A stretch of 64,000 nucleotides of DNA, taken from NCBI GenBank assembly GCA_949751835.1, contig CATKHK010000097.1:1-64000 (forward strand). The letters are read 5' to 3'. Below the pieces are notes generated by a model. It worked only from the letters and a program-made list of their open reading frames with translations, was not told the DNA's origin and did no database searches. Numbering within the stretch: the first letter of the stretch is position 1; each line of letters begins with the position of its first letter. Source of the DNA: Blepharisma japonicum. Taxonomy: Eukaryota; Ciliophora; Heterotrichea; Heterotrichida; Blepharismidae. The position numbers were made by a program, and so were the translations under genes. Of this stretch, positions 10,834 to 21,446 are shown in pieces.

Positions 10834-11427
10834 TTATAAAACGTAGCGATCAGTAGAAATGTATCTGACAGCGTCGTTTAAAGTCTTCATATTATCAAAG
10901 ACATTGTCTTCAATAACAGTCTCAAATTCATGCTCAATTGACGTAAGCAGGGCTATTCTTTCAAATTCATCTAGTTTTAGCCCATCTAAAATATTTGCGT
11001 CCCAATTGATAGTTCTTAAGTCAACCTTTTCAAAATGCCTCAGAATATGAATAATTCGAGTCTTGATTTGGCTTTTTGGAATAAAATGTTCATTGGTATC
11101 ATATTCTCCTAGTGGGTTTTCTTTAAGCTCCATATCAAGAATTTGCTTTGAGTCTGAGCCACCTTCAGCTAGTCTTTTGGTTTGGGTGACTTTTGGCTTT
11201 CTTTTCCACTCGTCGTTAAGTCTTTGTTCCCAATGGTCTAATTGAAAGCCTCTTTCTTCAGGAGTTTTATCGCCAGTATAGTCGGAGTCTGCATATTGCC
11301 ACCAGTTCTTGGACCATTTGTCCTTAGGGTCTTCCCAGCCGTAGCCTCTCATTAGAGGCCTGAGCCTTCTTACAAAGGAGACAATCATAATAATTATAAA
11401 ATAATGGATGAGCCGAAATTTAAGCAT
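10834..11427 (-). CDS. Acyl-carrier-like protein without the pantetheine serine
   Basis: A 197-residue protein. The last 75 residues follow the acyl carrier fold of mitochondrial ACP/NDUFAB1: IKTRIIHILRHFEKVD for helix 1, then ILDGLKLDEFERIALLTSIE for the region around helix 2, then DNVFDNMKTLNDAVRYI for the last helix. Where carrier proteins have GLDSLD with the phosphopantetheine Ser, this one has GLKLDE, one residue shorter and with no serine. The N-terminus is hydrophobic and Arg-rich (FIIIMIVSFVRRLRP), and a Trp-rich segment (GYGWEDPKDKWSKNWWQY) lies between. A structural role in mitochondria, for example as a complex I or mitoribosome subunit, is plausible but inferred. Confidence 0.6.
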   Translation of the reverse strand: MLKFRLIHYFIIIMIVSFVRRLRPLMRGYGWEDPKDKWSKNWWQYADSDYTGDKTPEERGFQLDHWEQRLNDEWKRKPKVTQTKRLAEGGSDSKQILDMELKENPLGEYDTNEHFIPKSQIKTRIIHILRHFEKVDLRTINWDANILDGLKLDEFERIALLTSIEHEFETVIEDNVFDNMKTLNDAVRYISTDRYVL

Positions 11428-11616
11428 AGGGAAGTAGAACCAAAAAAGAGCAGGGCGGATTTTAGCATTTTATCATATTAATAAAATGCTCACACTAAAG
11501 ATTTTATTTAGATTGAATTTATAATATAGTAATAAATTTGCTATTAAATTTATTCCATCTATATTAATTGCCAAATCCATAATTTTACTCAAATTTTAAT
11601 TATAAATATAGATAAT

Positions 11617-12909
11617 ATGAGTAATTGTGTTTTATGCCAAGATCAAGCTAAGATGATTTGTTACTGCTCGGGAGTTGCTTTATGCGAAAATCACTTCCAA
11701 GCCCATCTAAAAGCCCTTTCAGACATCGATCATTGCTCTGAAGAAATTTCTCAAACTAATGCAGATATAGAAAGGCAAAAGCAATTAAAACTAGAAATCA
11801 TTAATTTTATATCCCTCGAAAGCCAAAGATTGGTAAGAGAAGCTGATGATTTTATAAATGAAATAGACAAGACGATCAATTTCTTATATAATTCTCTAAA
11901 TGAATGTAAAAATACCATTCAAGCCAAGACACTACAGCTTAACGCATCATTGCATGAATTAATTGAAAATATTGATCACCTTAACTTAGAGCAACTACAT
12001 CAAAAAATGCAAAGCAAAGAAAGTGAACTTTTTACAATTGAATGGTATAGTCCATGGCCGGGAATCCAAGAAATTATAGCAAAAAGTCAACATTTTTCAG
12101 TGGACTGATATGGGCCAAGCTTGAATTATTGCTTATACAATGGAAGAAAAAACAAAATAAAATCCTACGATATAAGAAGCAAGAAAATTAGTGTATCAAG
12201 TATTAATAATTTTGAATGTAAGGTAGCTACACACATTTTACCAATAGAAGATGGCCTTTTTGTTACTGGAGGAGCAAATATTTTAGGTCTAACAACAGAT
12301 GAAGCTTGGATGATTAACCTAAAAACAGGAAATGCAGAGCAAAAAGCCAAAATGAAGTATAAAAGATATTATCATTCAGCAATTTATTACAATAAATCAG
12401 TTTTTGTTATAGGAGGTATAAACGAGCGAAGAGAAGCTGAAGCACCATTCGAAATAGAAAAGTATGATTTCAAAACAAATACTTGGGATAACATTGGCCC
12501 TCTGAAATTCCAAAGAAGGTCTCCTGGAGTTTGCGTCTATAAAAATTTTTTATTTGTAGCTGGAGGCGACAAGCCAAAATTCATCGACAAAGTCAATCTA
12601 GATAACTATTACAATGAATCAATCAGCATAAGAGAAAAAATAGGTGAGGGCTGCACTTTAGTGCCGACTCAAAATGGGATAGTTGTTTTTTCGCTTTCCA
12701 AAGTCTTGTTGATTGACGAAAATGCCAAAATTTTGCAAGAACTGCGCATTTCAGAGCCAACTAGTTGATGGTGCCAGTGTCCTCCTGTAAAATATGGGGA
12801 ATTCATATATCTAATCAGATTTGGAAATTACCATTTGATAAAATTCAATCTTGCTAAGTTTAGTATTGAAGCAGCAGATGAAGAAATTCCTTTTGATAGC
12901 GTTAAATAA
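11617..12909 (+). CDS. B-box-like zinc finger and kelch-repeat protein
   Basis: A 430-residue protein with in-frame TGA codons at 12106-12108 and 12766-12768 read as Trp. Residues 1-32 carry a B-box-like cluster (CVLCQDQAKMICYCSG, then LCENHFQAHL). A coiled coil of about 100 residues follows. From about residue 165 there are kelch-type blades, with GGANILGLTTDEAWMINL, YYHSAIYYNKSVFVIGG, RRSPGVCVYKNFLFVAGG and a last weak repeat. This architecture (B-box, coiled coil, beta propeller) is typical of adaptor or substrate-recognition proteins. The same N-terminal module type opens the RBR ligase at 25761-28130. Stop is TAA. It lies 42 bases upstream of a RING/B-box gene on the same strand. Confidence 0.7.
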
Positions 12910-12951
12910 ACATTTTAGGAAAATAATTAAAATTAACTATATTAGAGAAAT

Positions 12952-13815
12952 ATGGAACAAAACCAAAGTGGAGGTTTTACGACCAGGAATAAATTGGGAT
13001 TATGCTGCTCGATATGTACTGAAGACTATAATTCAATTAGAATTCCCAAAATCCTGACGTGTGGCCATACCTTTTGTGAGCCTTGCTTAGAAAGAATTAA
13101 AACTCCTCTATCTTTGAAATGCCCAAATTGTAAAAATGAGATGAACTCGGCATCAAAACTGACTACAAATTATGCTTTAATTGAAGTAATAGAAAAAGTC
13201 GGTACTCAAGGCTGCATACCCCATGATAAAGAAATTCTTGCCTACTGTGCTGATGACAGCACATCGCTTTGCCTTGAATGTATGATTGCTCACAAAAACC
13301 ATGATATTTTCTTAATAACAGATATCAGAGTATTAGAAATTATGAACATAAAATCCAGCCAATTAACATCATTAGAATTAGAATTGCATGAGCTCATTTC
13401 TACATGAAAAACTGCTAAGTCAGAACTTATTTCAATCAGACAAGGAAATCGGCAATTTGAATGCCATGTTCAAGCTTTTAAAAAAGCTGAAGCCAAAATG
13501 ATTGACAATATAAAATCAGGGACAAAAATTTGTATTTCAAAAATTGAAAAATTGGCAAAAGTCCAGGAAATTGCAGAATTAGAGAGATCTATTGACGATG
13601 AAATAAAAAGGCTTGAGAGTGGCTTTTCTAATATACAAAAAGAAAGAAAAAGATTTTCAAAGCTAAGTATTGAAAGCCAGCTGAATTGGAAAGAAATCAG
13701 CTTTGAAAAGCGCGGGATTCCCCCAAAAATTGATAGAGACGAGCTTGTAGGAACAAACATACGCATCAGTGATTATGAGCAAGCTATTATGAGCAGAACT
13801 TTACCAAATGAATAA
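12952..13815 (+). CDS. TRIM-like RING and B-box protein
   Basis: A 287-residue protein with one TGA Trp codon (13405-13407, LISTWKTAK). A C3HC4 RING finger lies at about 18-62: CCSICTEDYNSIRIP, LTCGHTFCEPCLERI and LKCPNCKNEM. A B-box follows: CIPHDKEILAYCADD, then SLCLECMIAHKNHDIFLI. The remainder is a long coiled coil and a short C-terminal tail (ISFEKRGIPPKIDRDELVG). The RING-B-box-coiled-coil order matches the TRIM/RBCC family of ubiquitin ligases, though no SPRY or other C-terminal reader is present. It probably acts as an E3 that dimerises through the coiled coil. Stop is TAA. Confidence 0.8.
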
Positions 13816-13873
13816 AATATATTTATTATGTTTCTTATATAATTATTTTCTATCATATATAATTGCTTTTTAA

Positions 13874-16800
13874 TTAAGAAATATTGTAATATCTAGGAGT
13901 AAACATAGAGTCGTCATCATCATATTTTCTTTTTCGCTTTATGAATTTCCATATGCAGTAGACTACAAACATAAGAGAAAACCCATTTCCTGCTATCACA
14001 AGAAAGCTGCTCCAGCCAGAGCTTTCTTCCAAAGTTTTGCAAAATGTCGTTAAACAGTCTTCAAGGCATTTTAGCTCACTTTCTTGCTTTTTACACATTT
14101 GGGAGCATTGAACCATACAATTGGAAGGGCCAATTGAGACTTTAGTCGAAGATGGGTTTACAGAATTGTTTTTGAGGTTTGTGTCTGAGCTTTTGGGAGG
14201 TTCATTGCTAGGGCTATTTGCTTGATTTTTAGTCAAATTTATTTCTTCATTTTTGGAGTCTGCTTTTTGATTTTCAGAGTCGTTTTGCTTGTTTGATGCA
14301 TCAATATTAATTTCTGGAATTTTGGGTGCTTCAGTATCTGGACTTTTTAGGAGATTTTCTATTAAGCTGGCATCTTGATTATTATAAATTGCTTTGACGT
14401 CTTCAAGATTTGGCTCAGAGGCTTCCTGCTTATTTTCTGCCTCAATTGTATCTATATTCCTTATATTTTCATGCATTTCTTGATTTGGAATATCCTTTTG
14501 TTTGTCTAAAGAATTATCTCCAGCTCTATTTTCTGCAGTATTTTCATTTATTTTCTTATTTTCTTCAATATTTTCTAATGGCTCTTCTAACTCCTCTTTA
14601 ATATCTTTAGGATATTCATAATTATCTGTCTCTAATCCTGGCTCAGTGTTATTTCCGATAGAATTTTCACTTTCACTAGTCTTATTTTCTGCGATTTCTT
14701 GAGATTTATCCCCATATGTTTCAGTCTCTCCCCACAGCTCTGAAAGTTTTTCTGCTTCATAATAAAATGGAATCCTATCATCTATACGACTAGAAGTACT
14801 TTTATCATCTGAATTTGAAGTATGGCTTTCATTAACAACTGTATCATCTGGGCTCAAACTTGTTTTATTTTCATTAAGCATAGAGCTTTCTTGGCATTCG
14901 TCTAAGCCACACATAGAGCTGTCTTCAATTGTATTATTATCAATTTTTATATCTTCTGATTCAATAGTGTTGTAGTCTTGCACTGTACCATTAGCAAATT
15001 CTTGATATGAGAACTGGCTGTTTTCAGAATTTTCTTTATTGTTTTCTATATCGTTTTCACTATCATAATCAAGTGTATTTTTTGTTATATTTTCAGAAGG
15101 AAAATTTGTCTGAAGGGGTGGGCTGTTTATCTGAAAATTCTCTTCAGTTGATAATTCTTCAGCTGAAGCTTCTATATTTATTTCTTGGGTTTTATTATTA
15201 TTTTCTGACATGTTTTCAGCCGAAGTTTCCGCTTCTATGCTTTGAGTTTTATTACTATCACCTTCTGAAACTTCTTCAATTAAAGCTTCAAAGACGGCTT
15301 CTTTCGATTTATCAGTATATTCTTCTGATGCAGCTTCGGCTGAGGCTTCTGAGCTAATTTCTTGCCTTTTATTAATATCTTCTATTAGTGGTTCACTCAA
15401 ATTCTCTGATTTTATTTCTTGGGTTTTATTGCTATCTTTTATTAGCAATTTTTCATCAGAATACTCATAAATAATTTCTTGAGAATCGTTGAAACTATTT
15501 TCAATGTAATTTTCTTTTGGCTCAAGTTTTAAATCTTCATTTTTAGTAGTGTTGTTTAGTTGCATTTGCAATAAATCTTGAGTTGTAGTATTATCTGAAG
15601 TTAATTGATCTACTTGATCGTCATAAGGCTGGATATATGCATCATTTTTATCAATATTTTCATCATTATTAATAACTTCATTTACTTCTTCTATGGAATT
15701 TTCTAAATTTTCACGTGGCTCTGTGGAATTATTAGATGGTAAAATTTCATCTGTTGAGTTGTTAAATGATAATATGTCTTCTGTTGAATTGCTAGAAGGC
15801 TCAATTTTGTCTATATTAAATTTAGAGTCATTTAAATCAGCTTTGTTATCGCTATCTCCAGCTTGCTCTTCTTGATTGTGGTCGAAAATTTCAACAGTTA
15901 GATTTTTAATCAAACTTTCAAATATTTTTGTAATATTATAATTTGGGCTGTTTATATCCCACTCCTCAGCTTCTTCTTCGCTTTTATCCTGATCTATCTG
16001 ATTTTCAGATTCCTCTTCATCTACTACAGAATTTTCATTGCCGATATTTAATCCTGAATCTTGCTCATTATTTTCTATTTCAGCTTCCTTTTGTTCCTCT
16101 TCAATACCATTTTCTTCTATTTTATCCTCTTGCTGCTCTATTTCAGAAAAATTATAATTTCTGCTAATATCCACAGTACTATCCATAGCTTCTATTTCTT
16201 CTATATCCGCTTCTTGCTTTTCTATATCATTTTTAATTTCATTTTTTCTTACCTCATCCTCTTGCTCCATTTCAGAAAAATTATAATTTCTGCTAATATC
16301 CTCAGTACTATCCATAGCTTCTATTTCTTCTATATCCTCCTCTTGTTTTTCTATATCATTTTTAATTTCATTTTTTCCTACCTCATCCTCTTGCTGCTCA
16401 TTTTCAGTAAAATTATAATCTGCATTAATATCCATAGTATTATCTACAACATTTATAATAGCTTCTATTTCTTCTATACCTACCTCTTCTATTTCCATAT
16501 TATTCTTTTTATCTTCATTTGCATCTAAGTTTTGATTATTTTTCTTTTCACTCGCTTTTACAATCCCTATTAATTCAAAACAATTACACTCCTTTAAGCA
16601 TTGTAAAATATCTGCCTTATTTTCAAAATTCCAGCATGGCTCTTCACAATATAAGCTGCAGCCAGTCAAACTAAATACAATATCATTATACTCTAAAGGA
16701 ATTTTCTGCATCACAAATGCTATATCCACGCTTTCAATAACAAGGCTTATTTCTTTTTCGACGCAGCCACAGTCACTTAAGCATTTATTTATTTCTTTTT

Positions 16801-16879
16801 CCTCAATACAGCTCCTTAAGCAGCTTTCCTCACAAATCAATGAAAAAGCACTGGCAAATAGAAAAACTAGCCATTTCAT
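13874..16879 (-). CDS. Long acidic type I membrane protein
   Basis: A 1001-residue protein with a signal peptide (MKWLVFLFASAFSLICEE). The mature N-terminus has two short Cys-rich units (ESCLRSCIEEKEINKCLSDC, and later CSLYCEEPCWNFENKADILQ with CLKECNC). A third Cys-rich unit sits near the C-terminus (CMVQCSQMCKKQESELKCLE). Between them lie about 750 residues dominated by Glu, Asn, Asp and Ser, with many N-x-S/T glycosylation sites and near-tandem repeats of about 43 residues ending in EEIEAMDSTEDISRNYNFSE. A single membrane helix (LVIAGNGFSLMFVVYCIWKF) and a short basic then acidic tail close the protein. It looks like a heavily glycosylated surface or granule-membrane protein. No family is recognised. 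Confidence 0.75.
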   Translation of the reverse strand: MKWLVFLFASAFSLICEESCLRSCIEEKEINKCLSDCGCVEKEISLVIESVDIAFVMQKIPLEYNDIVFSLTGCSLYCEEPCWNFENKADILQCLKECNCFELIGIVKASEKKNNQNLDANEDKKNNMEIEEVGIEEIEAIINVVDNTMDINADYNFTENEQQEDEVGKNEIKNDIEKQEEDIEEIEAMDSTEDISRNYNFSEMEQEDEVRKNEIKNDIEKQEADIEEIEAMDSTVDISRNYNFSEIEQQEDKIEENGIEEEQKEAEIENNEQDSGLNIGNENSVVDEEESENQIDQDKSEEEAEEWDINSPNYNITKIFESLIKNLTVEIFDHNQEEQAGDSDNKADLNDSKFNIDKIEPSSNSTEDILSFNNSTDEILPSNNSTEPRENLENSIEEVNEVINNDENIDKNDAYIQPYDDQVDQLTSDNTTTQDLLQMQLNNTTKNEDLKLEPKENYIENSFNDSQEIIYEYSDEKLLIKDSNKTQEIKSENLSEPLIEDINKRQEISSEASAEAASEEYTDKSKEAVFEALIEEVSEGDSNKTQSIEAETSAENMSENNNKTQEINIEASAEELSTEENFQINSPPLQTNFPSENITKNTLDYDSENDIENNKENSENSQFSYQEFANGTVQDYNTIESEDIKIDNNTIEDSSMCGLDECQESSMLNENKTSLSPDDTVVNESHTSNSDDKSTSSRIDDRIPFYYEAEKLSELWGETETYGDKSQEIAENKTSESENSIGNNTEPGLETDNYEYPKDIKEELEEPLENIEENKKINENTAENRAGDNSLDKQKDIPNQEMHENIRNIDTIEAENKQEASEPNLEDVKAIYNNQDASLIENLLKSPDTEAPKIPEINIDASNKQNDSENQKADSKNEEINLTKNQANSPSNEPPKSSDTNLKNNSVNPSSTKVSIGPSNCMVQCSQMCKKQESELKCLEDCLTTFCKTLEESSGWSSFLVIAGNGFSLMFVVYCIWKFIKRKRKYDDDDSMFTPRYYNIS

Positions 16880-16933
16880 TTGATTTATTGTAGTAAACGG
16901 ATATATAATTTAGTTTAAAATTATTATGGCAAG

Positions 16934-17626
16934 CTATCTGCACATGCAAAAGTGACCTTTTGGCATGTATGATCTGATAATTTCAGAAATTTTGGGATTA
17001 TTTGATAATTTTAAGGCAGCTTTTAATTCCTCTCTCCTTCAAGAGCAGCATTGGAGAAATTGTTTAACAACTTCAAAATACCCCCATCTTACAGCGACTT
17101 GTAAAGCATTTTCTTCATCTTTTTTCTTAAGATCACTTTTCAAGTGGCAATCAGCTCCATAATCAAGTAAAATTTGAATGGTTTCCCAGTATCCATGTCT
17201 TGCAGCTTCATATAGCGGACGGACACCTTGGACATTTTTCTTATTCAAATATGAGTCTGGATCCTTAAAACTTCGTACAAATCGTTTGGGGTGATTTTCA
17301 ATGAGTCGTTCTATATCAATTAAATCTTGTTTTGTTGATCTCTGTATTAGATAAAATAATTTTTCTGTTACTTTATGTTCATCAAGGACGTCATTTAGCA
17401 AAAATGTGTGGGTCCTTGAATACTCAATGCGGGTTGGGCTGCTTTGGACATCTTGAACAAGTTCATCAATATCTTGCATAACCCTTATTTCACTGTTTTT
17501 AAATAAATGTGAAGCATGAATTACATTCTTTAATAGCTTCCATCGTTTTTTAGCTTCATTTTTAGGTAGCGGAGATTCTTTGCTATCTGCGAGGGTTGGC
17601 TCACCAACTGAAAAATGATCTTCCAT
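16934..17626 (-). CDS. Ankyrin-repeat protein
   Basis: A 230-residue protein. Two clear ankyrin units lie in the second half: GVRPLYEAARHGYWETIQIL with LDYGADCHL, and ENALQVAVRWGYFEVVKQFL. The apparent end at 17039 is a TGA read as Trp. The frame continues for 34 more residues (RREELKAALKLSNNPKISEI and onward) to a TAG at 16934-16936. The N-terminal half is helical and unassigned. It probably acts in protein binding; partner unknown. Start is the only good ATG. Confidence 0.7.
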
Positions 17627-17829
17627 TAATTATTCGGGCTTATTAGATGAAATAATATCTTTATGCTCTATTGGTACAGATCAAATATTTTAGTGAAATT
17701 TTAGTTAAATTAACTAAGTAAATAAAAAATAGTTATTATGCAATTTTTTTTAAAAATTTACTGATATATCAACGAGAAATATATTTTTATATGCTAAAAT
17801 TTTAAGGTAATTTATTTTATTATTTACAT

Positions 17830-18861
17830 TTATCTTGCTTGCAAACCTTGAATAATCATAATAGCTTGATTTCTTTCGTTTACAAACTCTTCATCTTTTT
17901 TCTCCTTCTGAAATTTTTCAAAAAATTTCACCAGTCTGTCTTTATTTTTCAAAAGAATTTTGTAAGCAGGCAGCTGATGAGCATCTCTTCCTAGTTCAAC
18001 TAATCTTTTTAAAATGACCATAAATAAGTGAAATGCTTCCATTTTTACTTGAGCCGAGTCATCAGCTCTTAATAGCATCATGACATATTTTAAGTTTTCT
18101 TCCCCTACTACATATTGATCTTTAAAATCACCAGTCCCAGACCTCGTCAAAATATTATACAAAATGCTTAATGCTTGTCTTTTGCAATAATAATCTTTGT
18201 CACACAAAGAATATAAGCTTTGAAGTACTTCTACATAATGTTCATTGATAAACTCTGCCACAACTGGTTTTTCGCACTCTATCAGAATTTTTATAGTATC
18301 AAGAGCATCTGACGCAATTTCAAAAGGCATGTCAATTGCTGTTCGGACAAGAGTTGATAGGATTTCTACAGTTAAACAGGCTCGAAATATTGTAGGATTC
18401 TGCAAGAGATCTCTTAAAAATTGTCCACATAGCAAAAAAAGCTCTGCAGTCGAGTACGATGTAATTAAAGGAATAATAACCCCATCAATGTGTCGGCATA
18501 TATAAAACTCCAGCGAATTTCCATTACTGAGTAGCCTTGATATTAAGTTAAGCAATTCTTTTGCAGTCTCAAAGTCAAAATTAGTTAGACTTGACACTAG
18601 CAAAGCAGGCAAATCGTCCTCAGCTAAGACTTCTGTTATTTCGTCAATAGATTCAGGCTTTTTACTAAGCTTGTGGTCGCCTTGTATTATTTTCAAGATC
18701 CTATCAAAGTATTTTTCAAATGAACTGTGAGCTTTCCTTAATTCTGGAGAATTAGAAGAAAGAGATATTAAATGCCTGGTCTCATAACAAAAACGCTGAG
18801 CATTTGCACGAGCTGACTTGTTTGCACGAAAGGCAGCTTGGCCATACTTTTCGCGATCCAT
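17830..18861 (-). CDS. MO25: MO25/CAB39 scaffold protein
   Basis: A 343-residue protein, the usual length for MO25. It is a helical-repeat scaffold throughout. Recognisable segments include ALLVSSLTNFDFETAKELLN, an FLLCGQFLRDLLQNP-like stretch and QALSILYNILTRSGTGDF with KDQYVVGEENLKYVMMLLRA. MO25 binds the pseudokinase STRAD and GCK/Ste20-family kinases and activates them. In ciliates and other protists related proteins act in cell polarity and division. No UGA codon is used. Start at the ATG at 18861; the N-terminus MDREKYGQAAFRANKSARAN is slightly extended compared with animal MO25. Confidence 0.88.
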   Translation of the reverse strand: MDREKYGQAAFRANKSARANAQRFCYETRHLISLSSNSPELRKAHSSFEKYFDRILKIIQGDHKLSKKPESIDEITEVLAEDDLPALLVSSLTNFDFETAKELLNLISRLLSNGNSLEFYICRHIDGVIIPLITSYSTAELFLLCGQFLRDLLQNPTIFRACLTVEILSTLVRTAIDMPFEIASDALDTIKILIECEKPVVAEFINEHYVEVLQSLYSLCDKDYYCKRQALSILYNILTRSGTGDFKDQYVVGEENLKYVMMLLRADDSAQVKMEAFHLFMVILKRLVELGRDAHQLPAYKILLKNKDRLVKFFEKFQKEKKDEEFVNERNQAIMIIQGLQAR

Positions 18862-18953
18862 GATATTATAAAGAAATCATATAAAATGGCTACTAGAATT
18901 TTAGGTATTTTAATAAAGAAATAATAATTAATATCTTATTATAATATACTATC

Positions 18954-19514
18954 ATGCTCCTAATCCTCCTATTATTCTCCTTTGCGTTCAGCCAAGAGCT
19001 TCATGAAGAAATCCGCAAACAAAAAATTGCTTCATGTTTGCTGCTTCTACGGTACAAAACTTCTCAAAATGAAAAAGAAATTCAGGACTTTGTAAATGAA
19101 TTAGACGAAAAAGTCAGAGATACAGCTATGAATAAAATAATTGGAGATATAATGATAAACTGCATTGCGAGGATAACTGTGCCTGATGCTGTCAATATTT
19201 ATGAATATCAAGAAAATGTTGATTATTTAGTTGAAAAACAAGGGATTTTGGTATGAAATAAAGAGGATTATAGAGGCAAAGATGAAATTACCTATACTGA
19301 GGAGTATTATAAGCTGTTTGAAGAAATCAAGCAGGTAAAAGAAGAGTTTAAGATGGAGCAACGGAAAGTTGCAGAGCCTTTGCCATTGAAAAAATTTGGG
19401 TGGAGATATTTTATTATAATTGTTGGAGTTTTTGGAGCATTTTTCTATTGGGCTGTGAAGAGAGTGCTTAAAGCAGATGCGCCAAAGAAGAAAAAAAATA
19501 AAAAAAGCGAATAA
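18954..19514 (+). CDS. Signal-peptide protein with one membrane helix
   Basis: A 186-residue protein with one TGA Trp (19254-19256, LVWNKEDYRG). A signal peptide (MLLILLLFSFAFSQ) precedes a helical luminal domain with two Cys. A membrane helix near 150-172 (YFIIIVGVFGAFFYWAVKRV) is followed by a very basic tail (KKKKNKKSE). That topology is type I in the secretory pathway, and the Lys-rich end could be an ER-retention signal. Function is not recognised. Stop is TAA. Confidence 0.65.
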
Positions 19515-19758
19515 TCTAATAAATTTGAATTTTTAATTTTTTCGATGGTGGTGGCATAATAAATTAGGAATTTATAATGCAATTTCATGGTAAAAATGCA
19601 AATCTATATATTGAAAGATATATAGCCCAAATAATTTGAAAGAGCTAAAATAAAATATTAAAACTTCTCTTATTTAAAGATGCTAATAATAGCATTTATA
19701 CAACTTTAATAAGTATTACGGCTATCGAAAATATACCTCCTTGTCAGCCAAATTCCTT

Positions 19759-20061
19759 CTAACTCCAAACTATCCAGCAAGCTACAAAGATCCCATCAAA
19801 CACTTTTGTAGTGAATATTTTTTTGAAATGGTTTTGATAATAATCCTGTTGATTTTGCTGACCTGGTGGTATTTGTGGAGCCTGAACTATCTGTGGGCCT
19901 GCATTTAGCTGATTCTGAGAGTTTCCAATTGATTTCTTTTTATCATTACTAAGCATTCTTTTAAATCGTTTAGTAAAATCAAAGATGACAGGAGTTTGAT
20001 GCTTAAAAACTTCTTTATTATTTGAATTGGTTTTAAATTCCTCAATTATTAGTTTTTTCAT
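19759..20061 (-). CDS. Small hypothetical protein
   Basis: A 100-residue frame with a basic N-terminal half (KRFKRMLSNDKKKSIG), a Gln/Pro-rich middle (IPPGQQNQQDYYQNHFKK) and a hydrophobic C-terminus (VFDGIFVACWIVWS) before TAG. The start lies 73 bases downstream of the end of the poly(A) polymerase gene on the same strand. It is not recognised. The composition looks protein-like, but it could be a degraded gene. Confidence 0.4.
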   Translation of the reverse strand: MKKLIIEEFKTNSNNKEVFKHQTPVIFDFTKRFKRMLSNDKKKSIGNSQNQLNAGPQIVQAPQIPPGQQNQQDYYQNHFKKIFTTKVFDGIFVACWIVWS

Positions 20062-20133
20062 CCAATATAGCTTTTGAAGATATATTGATATGCAATCATT
20101 TTATTTATATATTAAAAGGGGCAAATAGCAAAA

Positions 20134-21264
20134 TTAATTTTTATGATGAGGATACCTATTCCTAATTAAATCATCTGTTCTCAAAATCAAATTTAAAGGA
20201 GTTTTTGCAATTGTATAGCACTGAGAACACAACAATAAATGAGCGTGTTTAAACGTTTTTCTTATCATTTTTATCCCAAATGCCCCCTTTCCTACATCAT
20301 TATTTGTATCTTGTGGGCACTCTACACATAAGAAATCTCCTGGTGTTTGGCATCATTCTTTTGTTCGTTTTTGAAAATATGATCCATTTCCTTTGATACT
20401 GATTCCAACGTCCAAATAGTTAAACTCACCCCCATACAATTGAAAGAAATTAACTAAAAAATGTCCAAGCGTATATCTCCCATAATGTTTATTATCCCCT
20501 TTATGTGCGGGGTGCATCTGCACAGAGCTTACCACCATACAAAACAATAAAAAGCTTCCAATCCCTCCTAAATAAGTTTCATTAAGCCCTCTTTGTTTTA
20601 AAAAATATTTCAAAACAAAAACAATATACTTTACTTCAGGGTATTTTGCAAGATATTCTTTCACAATATTTACCCCTTCTATTCCTCCATCAATATTAAA
20701 TGATATATCGACATGCAAGCCTGTAGATCTGTCTACGAATTTTATAATTGGGACTCTGGCATTATAAATTTTTTCTATTTCACTAGCCATAGCTGACTGA
20801 ACCAAGTCATTTGACAGTAAATTTATTAGTGTGGCTGAGTCTTGGTCAGTGTGGGTTTTAATTACTATATCAATATCACTTGTAGGTAGTCACAGACCAT
20901 TAGCAAGAGATCCAAAAATATTCACTTCAGCGCTTGGCCAGATATTTTGAGCTTTTTCAGTCAGCCTGTTGAGAATGCTCTGCTGGTCAGCTTTTTCTGA
21001 AGGGGTTGGCTGCATAAAGTCGTAAAAATCGATGATTTCTTCATGTAAAAGCAGCAGAGAGTCTTTAAATTTTAAGGTATTTTTACGCACCCATGGAGCG
21101 AATTCAATATCTTCGTCTTCTGGGCTGTCTGGGGCTGGCAAAGGATTTTTTTTTATTTTTGGAGGAGAAGGGTTTGGGGTTCTTGAGCGGCTTCTAGGCT
21201 TATTTAAAGAAGTTTCAGAGGTTTGCTTTGATTTTCCGCGATTAAGGCTGGAATGTAAATGCAT
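20134..21264 (-). CDS. TRF4-type noncanonical poly(A) polymerase
   Basis: A 376-residue nucleotidyltransferase. Two TGA codons are Trp. One of them (W125) sits inside the catalytic signature FGSLANGLWLPTSDIDIVI, where TRF4/PAPD5 enzymes have GL followed by an aromatic and LPTSDIDLV. Asp130 and Asp132 are two catalytic aspartates, and LHVDISFN supplies the third. The central domain follows with YLAKYPEVKYIVFVLKYFLK, GGIGSFLLFCMVV and YTLGHFLVNFFQLYGGEFNY, ending in a PAP-associated region. The second TGA (20353) precedes CQTPGDFLCVECPQ and a Cys-containing tail. In yeast and animals such enzymes add short A tails to nuclear RNAs for exosome decay. The N-terminal 75 residues are basic and disordered. 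Confidence 0.88.
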
Positions 21265-21446
21265 TTTATTAATTTAAATTAGATAAAATTAAGAGCTTTG
21301 AAGTAATACAGATCTTTGAACAAGGTAATTTATTATCAGTCAATGAGAGCTGTTTACAAGCTGCTAAGCAGTATACAAAATGACAAAAATCTCGATAAAA
21401 ATTGACGAACTTTAAATACGCAAAATTTGAAGCAAAGTGTTATAAT

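Noticed and set aside
16061-16528. Plus-strand Phe/Ile/Leu-rich open frame
   Set aside because: It is the antisense of the acidic repeats on the minus strand.
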